Assembly (NCBI RefSeq): GCF_963576615.1 | Contig: NC_088711.1 | Coordinates: forward strand, 57,702,248 to 57,766,247 | Direction of reading: 5' to 3' | DNA length: 64,000 nt | Source: Watersipora subatra | Lineage: Eukaryota; Bryozoa; Gymnolaemata; Cheilostomatida; Watersiporidae | Shown here: positions 34,721-64,000 of the stretch, one piece after another | Numbering within the stretch: position 1 is the stretch's first letter | Layout: the number at the start of each line of letters is the position of its first letter | Program-made: the position numbers and the translations under genes | Notes under the pieces: generated by a model | Told to the model about the DNA's origin: nothing | What the model saw: the letters and a program-made list of their open reading frames with translations, nothing else | Databases searched by the model: none

Positions 34721-35128
34721 GCTTCATATGCAAGAGAGAAGACTATGTGCATATAGCATTATACATATTATGTATATAATTTTTGTAGCAATCTAGTTGG
34801 TTGTGACAGATTGCCAGATGTACCGACAAAACAGAGAATAGGGTAATTGTGCAATGTTCATAAATATAAAGGCGATTGATTGGCGCAGGTGTTACAGCGT
34901 TAGTCCACCAATGTGAATGTAACGAGTGGGAGTATCATCACTAGTTCTATTTTTTCCTAACCTTGACCTCTGAGTACAGATAGGTGATGAGCAGGCAGAA
35001 CAGCTTTTGTAAAATATTTTGTTGTTTTGTTTCCTCGTAGACATAAAATATTTGTTATTAGTTTTCCTTTGCAGATTATACATTGCTGTTTAGAAAAATT
35101 AGTAAATCGTTGTAAATGAACGTCAAAT

Positions 35129-59843
<24,715 letters not shown>

Positions 59844-59859
59844 AGCTTTATTTGACAGA

Positions 59860-59865
59860 AATAAA
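59860..59865 (+). terminator. Polyadenylation signal AATAAA
   Basis: Canonical hexamer just after the stop codon of the last exon; a TG/T-rich stretch follows (TTTTGTTGATGTTTTATGG). Confidence 0.6.
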
Positions 59866-61016
59866 ATAGTCCACTTTTGTTGATGTTTTATGGTATTCTT
59901 GTGAATGCTTTGATTTTTAATCTTTTGGTAATGTAACAGCTGTTTGGCCTGCTTTTGATAGGTTGCTCCATTTGCACTAAAGACTTTTAGATTTATACAA
60001 ACTCATTGTGTTTTAAGAATATTTTATTTGTCACCGTTGCACTCACTTAAGCAATTTGTTTGACGTACTTATATTGAGCATTCCTTTTCTGTAAACTCAA
60101 CTCCTTGACGGGGTTGCTTAAAAAGTCAATTTTTTTCCTTATGAGTAAGTTTGGGCTTTTTTTAAAGAAATATGCTGACCAATGTTAATAAATGTGAGTT
60201 AGATATACATGCATGCAATCTGCACAGTGTGTTCAATGTTACTGCATGGTTTCATCGAACGCTCTTATCTGAAACCTGTTATAATCCAAAGGGCCCCACA
60301 TATGCTATATTTCCCAGTTTTGCCTCAGTAGCAATGAATTGACTTAATCAAATTGTATAAGTAATAAATGTGGCCACAGGTATGCAAATATCCCATGATT
60401 GACATTTATGTTTTAAAAAATTGGGTGTCTCTGACTCTACCAGGCATATTTGGCAGCATGAATATATGCACTGTTTTAATTAGTATATGTTTTAAAAGTT
60501 TTCTATTTGACAACCAGGATGGTTTCAATACTAATTACTTGATGTCAATACCATCATAGTTTTTATTGCAACTTATTACAACTTTTTTAAAATGGACAAA
60601 ATGCTTGTTTTTGCCATGCATGCCCACTAACAAGCAATTAAGGGAAAGCATAAGTTTTCAATTTTATGAATAATACATATGATAAACTTTAGATCAAAGC
60701 ACACACAGATGTGCCTGCAAATCATTTTTCTTAAGATCTGTTGGCAAAATCCCTGAAACCCAAATTAGTTTGCTTTTTTAACCAATTGATAGAAAATTAA
60801 ATGATGCAATAAAGGTTCATTACAACTAAAAAGAACCAAACTAAATATCATAATTAGCTAAATTTATATAAAAAGAAAAGAATTAGAGCTTGGAACTAGG
60901 ACTATCTAATTCAAGATATAAAAACATAATAAGAGGCCCTGAAATTAATGAGAAGGTAACTTCTCTTGCAAAAGAGAAGACAACTCAGAATTTTGTATAA
61001 AGATTTTCAAATTTTA
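59866..61016. other. No gene seen
   Basis: Intergenic AT-rich sequence downstream of the polyadenylation signal. Confidence 0.5.
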
Positions 61017-61257
61017 CGCTAATGGGAGGTCCTCCATTTCAAACTACAGAGCCTCCTAACCTGCAAAATTTTCCAAAATGTTGAACTCTCCGGCAAAATT
61101 TATGCAAAATACAAAATAGATACGTATGCGATCAGCATGACGAGTAGAGTTGTTTAAGCATGTTTCTAGCGAAGCCTCCTATCAGAAGCCTCCTATTATC
61201 AGAAAGCCCTATATCGTGGATATATTTTCCAAAGTGGCCTCCTATTCAATCTAATTT

Positions 61258-61260
<3 letters not shown>
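61017..61260. repeat. GGAGGC/GCCTCC-rich repeat next to (TA)n
   Basis: Contains GGGAGGTCC, GAGCCTCC, AAGCCTCCTATC, AGCCTCCTATTATC and TGGCCTCCTATT. In reverse it resembles 21308-21440, and in both places the block directly adjoins a (TA)n tract. Confidence 0.45.

Positions 61261-61314
<54 letters not shown>
61261..61314. repeat. (TA)n microsatellite
   Basis: Pure TA tract, about 54 bp; an uninterrupted counterpart of the invaded tract at 18-21 kb. Confidence 0.95.
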
Positions 61315-61317
<3 letters not shown>

Positions 61318-62977
61318 TATTGTAAGCTTATATATTTTAATAGTATTTATGAACTTCAAGGCAAACTTTTTGACAGGCATAAAAAGTGAATGGTCCACTA
61401 GCTGTTTTTAGCTAAAGCCAGGACATCGTCAGCAACGGTCGTATTGAACACAAAGTACCAGCAGCATCAGGCTGGCACAAATGGATAAAGTGCAACTGCA
61501 ATTGAAAATTTTTCAGTAAAATTTTTAGTAAAAGTTGATAGCATTATGTATGAAGAATCTCTGCATTAGAAATAGACCTAATGTTAAGCTATCTGGTTGG
61601 CTGTTCCTAGTAAGCCAGAAAAGCTTATATGACGTAAATATATGCAGTTCATGATGCTATTTTGATAACAGATAAGAAGACAACTTCACAAAACTATAAC
61701 TAAACTTTGATTCCTTTTTTATTATATACTAGGTGAATGCCCAGTATTGCCCAAGTAATAAAGAAGTCTTTGCGCAACAAATTATTTTTATTTAACATAT
61801 ACTAACTACATTTCCCAATTTAACTTTTGAACTTCATATCATGAAAAAGTACTTTTTGTGCAGTTCAAACAGATTATGAAAACAAATAAACAATGAGTGC
61901 ATGGAAGCGTGGGTATAAAAAGGTTACTGTTGCAGCAAAAGCTTGTTGCATTCACAGTTTGCTGATACTGGTACGTCACGATATTCGCACAAAAAGAAAC
62001 ATTGAAATATTGGACTACGTTTGTCTGATACTTTGTCTGACTGAACGTAAAGAGAATGTAGACGCAATTCCTAATCCAGATTATACAATGTCTACCTAAA
62101 ACACTTAACTCGAAAAGCACAAAAAAGGGTAACAGTTAACCACTAAAATCAAATAAATGTTTTGATATATAGTGTTTGAATTACCTTGCTGTGCAAAGAG
62201 AACACATATTAGGTAAAAGATTGTTAAAGCAGCTAGCCATAATACACTATTTCCAAAATAATTGTTAGATATTATTTTCGATTTATTTATATCATGTATG
62301 TTAAATCAGTTCAAAACCTGTAACTATTCTGTGAAAAGCAAGTTAACGAGCGATGAAACATCTCGAAACCTTTAATTTCTGTAAAATAAACCTTCACCAT
62401 AGGTAAAGTAAAAAATGCAAAAATTGGGAAAGATTATTTGTTGAAATGAGTTATGCTAGAATACGGTGTAGATTTGCAACTAGTCCTTAATTGTAAATCT
62501 AATAAGTGTAAATTCTATTAGCATTAATTCTTGGCAGTGTGACAGAAATTCAACATCTCTATTAATAAAAGCAACTTTTTCATTGTGTGTGTCTATTGGA
62601 CTGCATAAATGCTGTGAATATGTATACTTTCTGGCTAATTCTGTCATAACTTCTCACACATATTTTTTGCATCTTCGGGTCGCCAAAGATATTTGGTTTC
62701 AAAACTTGATCTAGTTTCTGAGAACCAGCCGCTTAAACACCAACATGATTAGTAACCCAATAATGACCTTCACCTACGTTAAGGATAATCGTCCTCAATA
62801 AACTGGTTCATGGATTGTTGTTCTGTTAAAACACATGTGTTGAAAATCTACAAATGTCATGCGGGCTATCTGATTGAGAATAAAAAAATCTTGAAAAATA
62901 TGAGCTTAATGCTAATTCTATATTCTAATATTCTAATATTCCAATTCCATGCAAACCCCAACAACTTATTAACCAGG
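61315..62977. other. No gene seen
   Basis: AT-rich; overlapping antiparallel open frames near 61839-62120 cannot both be real and neither has a motif. Confidence 0.5.
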
Positions 62978-63238
62978 TTACCAACAAGTCTCTACTAACA
63001 ATGGGAGAATATGTACCTACTGCTATAGAAGGTACAGAAGTCTTACTTACCATTGCTTTGTCTTAAAATACTCAAGTAGGTGATTAGTATGACCAGAGTT
63101 GTACAAGGAAACCTCTCACTCACAAACTTAGCATCACTTCTAATACATTCCGCAGTGAGCTTCCTCTTTATATTATTGTTTAGCCTTAGCCTCACTTCTA
63201 ATACACTTTTGCAGTGAGCTCTCTCTTTATATCATTCT
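62978..63238 (+). repeat. Dispersed repeat, copy B (copy A at 1350)
   Basis: TTACCAACAAGTCTCTACTA to CTCTCTTTATATCATTCT, same order as copy A. Here the TCACTTCTAATACA...CAGTGAGC segment is visibly repeated in tandem (63126 and 63192). Confidence 0.6.
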
Positions 63239-64000
63239 ATTGATAAAACAAAGCACCTCGTTGCGTTAAAGATTTTTTATTTCTTTCTGCCTAAGTGTTA
63301 ATTGTGTTTCAAATTATGCAGTAATTAACTACGCATCAAGGGAGCAAAGCCTTGATAACAAGAAAGTCTTTTAAAATTAATAACACTATATGAGCTGATT
63401 GAAAAATGGCTATTAGCTGGCCAAAATAGAATGACTTGAAATGAATTATTTTTCTCTGTTACAGCGAGAAACAGGTAAAATTTTACTTTCTGTAGAAATG
63501 TTTAAAGGTCCTGTTGGGCCATGTTCAGTTGATACAATCTAATAACGCCATGTTGTTAAAAAAGCAAAGAATTTTATATGTAATCAACTAACTTCAGTTC
63601 ATTTGATGCATCAGCTTTCTTGTAATTGGCTAAAATATACATGCATATTTAGCAAGGGCTCAAAAATTACCATTAGTATCTTCCAGTCATTTGATGTACG
63701 TATACTGATAATTTCATGATAATGTTTACAAAATGCAAGACTGAGTTCCTAAGTGCTTCAACTAGTCCGAATTTATTTCTAGAGTCAAGAACTTATGCTA
63801 GCTGTATGTGTAGAACTCTCATTGCTATCACCTCCCCCTATGTCAACTTACGGCCAAAGGCAGGTCTCATACCAGATGTCTGTAGCCTGGGCCAGCCTTC
63901 CTGTTTATCTCAAGGTGATAAAACGTCTTGCTACAATTAGAACAAATAAATAAATAAATCAAACAAATATATGCACTCTATCAGATTCTGTGTACTACAA
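63239..64000. other. No gene seen
   Basis: AT-rich end of the window; the 74-codon frame at 63716-63940 has no recognised motif. Confidence 0.5.

Overview
This is an AT-rich, repeat-dense stretch of an animal nuclear genome. Split genes with GT-AG introns, a transmembrane Toll-like receptor, Tc1/mariner-, pogo/Tigger- and hAT-like DNA transposons, a Penelope-like retroelement, a Ty3/Gypsy LTR element and a LINE with a restriction-like endonuclease all sit within 64 kb. That mixture suggests an invertebrate, most likely a mollusc or another lophotrochozoan; the taxon is an inference. There are no operons, CRISPR arrays or convincing tRNA or rRNA genes.

Layout. 0-2 kb: no gene, two dispersed repeat copies. 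2.07-9.02 kb: a decayed Ty3/Gypsy element whose 3' LTR is split by a 2.34-kb DNA element flanked by TTAA. 9.29-10.17 kb, plus strand: a pseudogene made of the last two exons of a Toll-like receptor. 12.79-17.03 kb, minus strand: its apparently intact relative, with an LRR ectodomain and transmembrane segment in one large exon and a TIR domain spread over four exons. 18.0-21.3 kb: a (TA)n tract holding a 5'-truncated LINE (plus strand) and a Penelope-like element (minus strand) with an unbroken 704-codon RT + GIY-YIG frame, their 3' ends facing the same (TA)n spacer. 22-28 kb: a 788-bp terminal-inverted-repeat element and three copies of a ~500-bp repeat. 29-32.6 kb: two truncated, head-to-head copies of a DNA transposon carrying a broken DDE-like transposase and a small SH3/Tudor-like domain.

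35-59.8 kb, plus strand: a proposed five-exon gene of about 247 codons, not recognised. Its last two exons (55895-56032 and 59520-59843) are well supported; the three upstream exons are linked by reading phase only. A 56-nt exon candidate lies inside a 1.5-kb tandem duplication and is present twice, identical in both copies. The introns are full of repeats: a palindrome, a Tc1-like element nested in another MITE, a second 776-bp TIR element, a 907-bp TIR element, and a solo LTR nested in a Tigger-like MITE. 59.9-64 kb: no gene seen; one (TA)n tract with a GGAGGC-rich flank and a second copy of the repeat found at 1.35 kb.

Only the Toll-like receptor, the Penelope-like frame and the split gene look like live coding sequence; most of the rest is transposable-element debris at several nesting levels.
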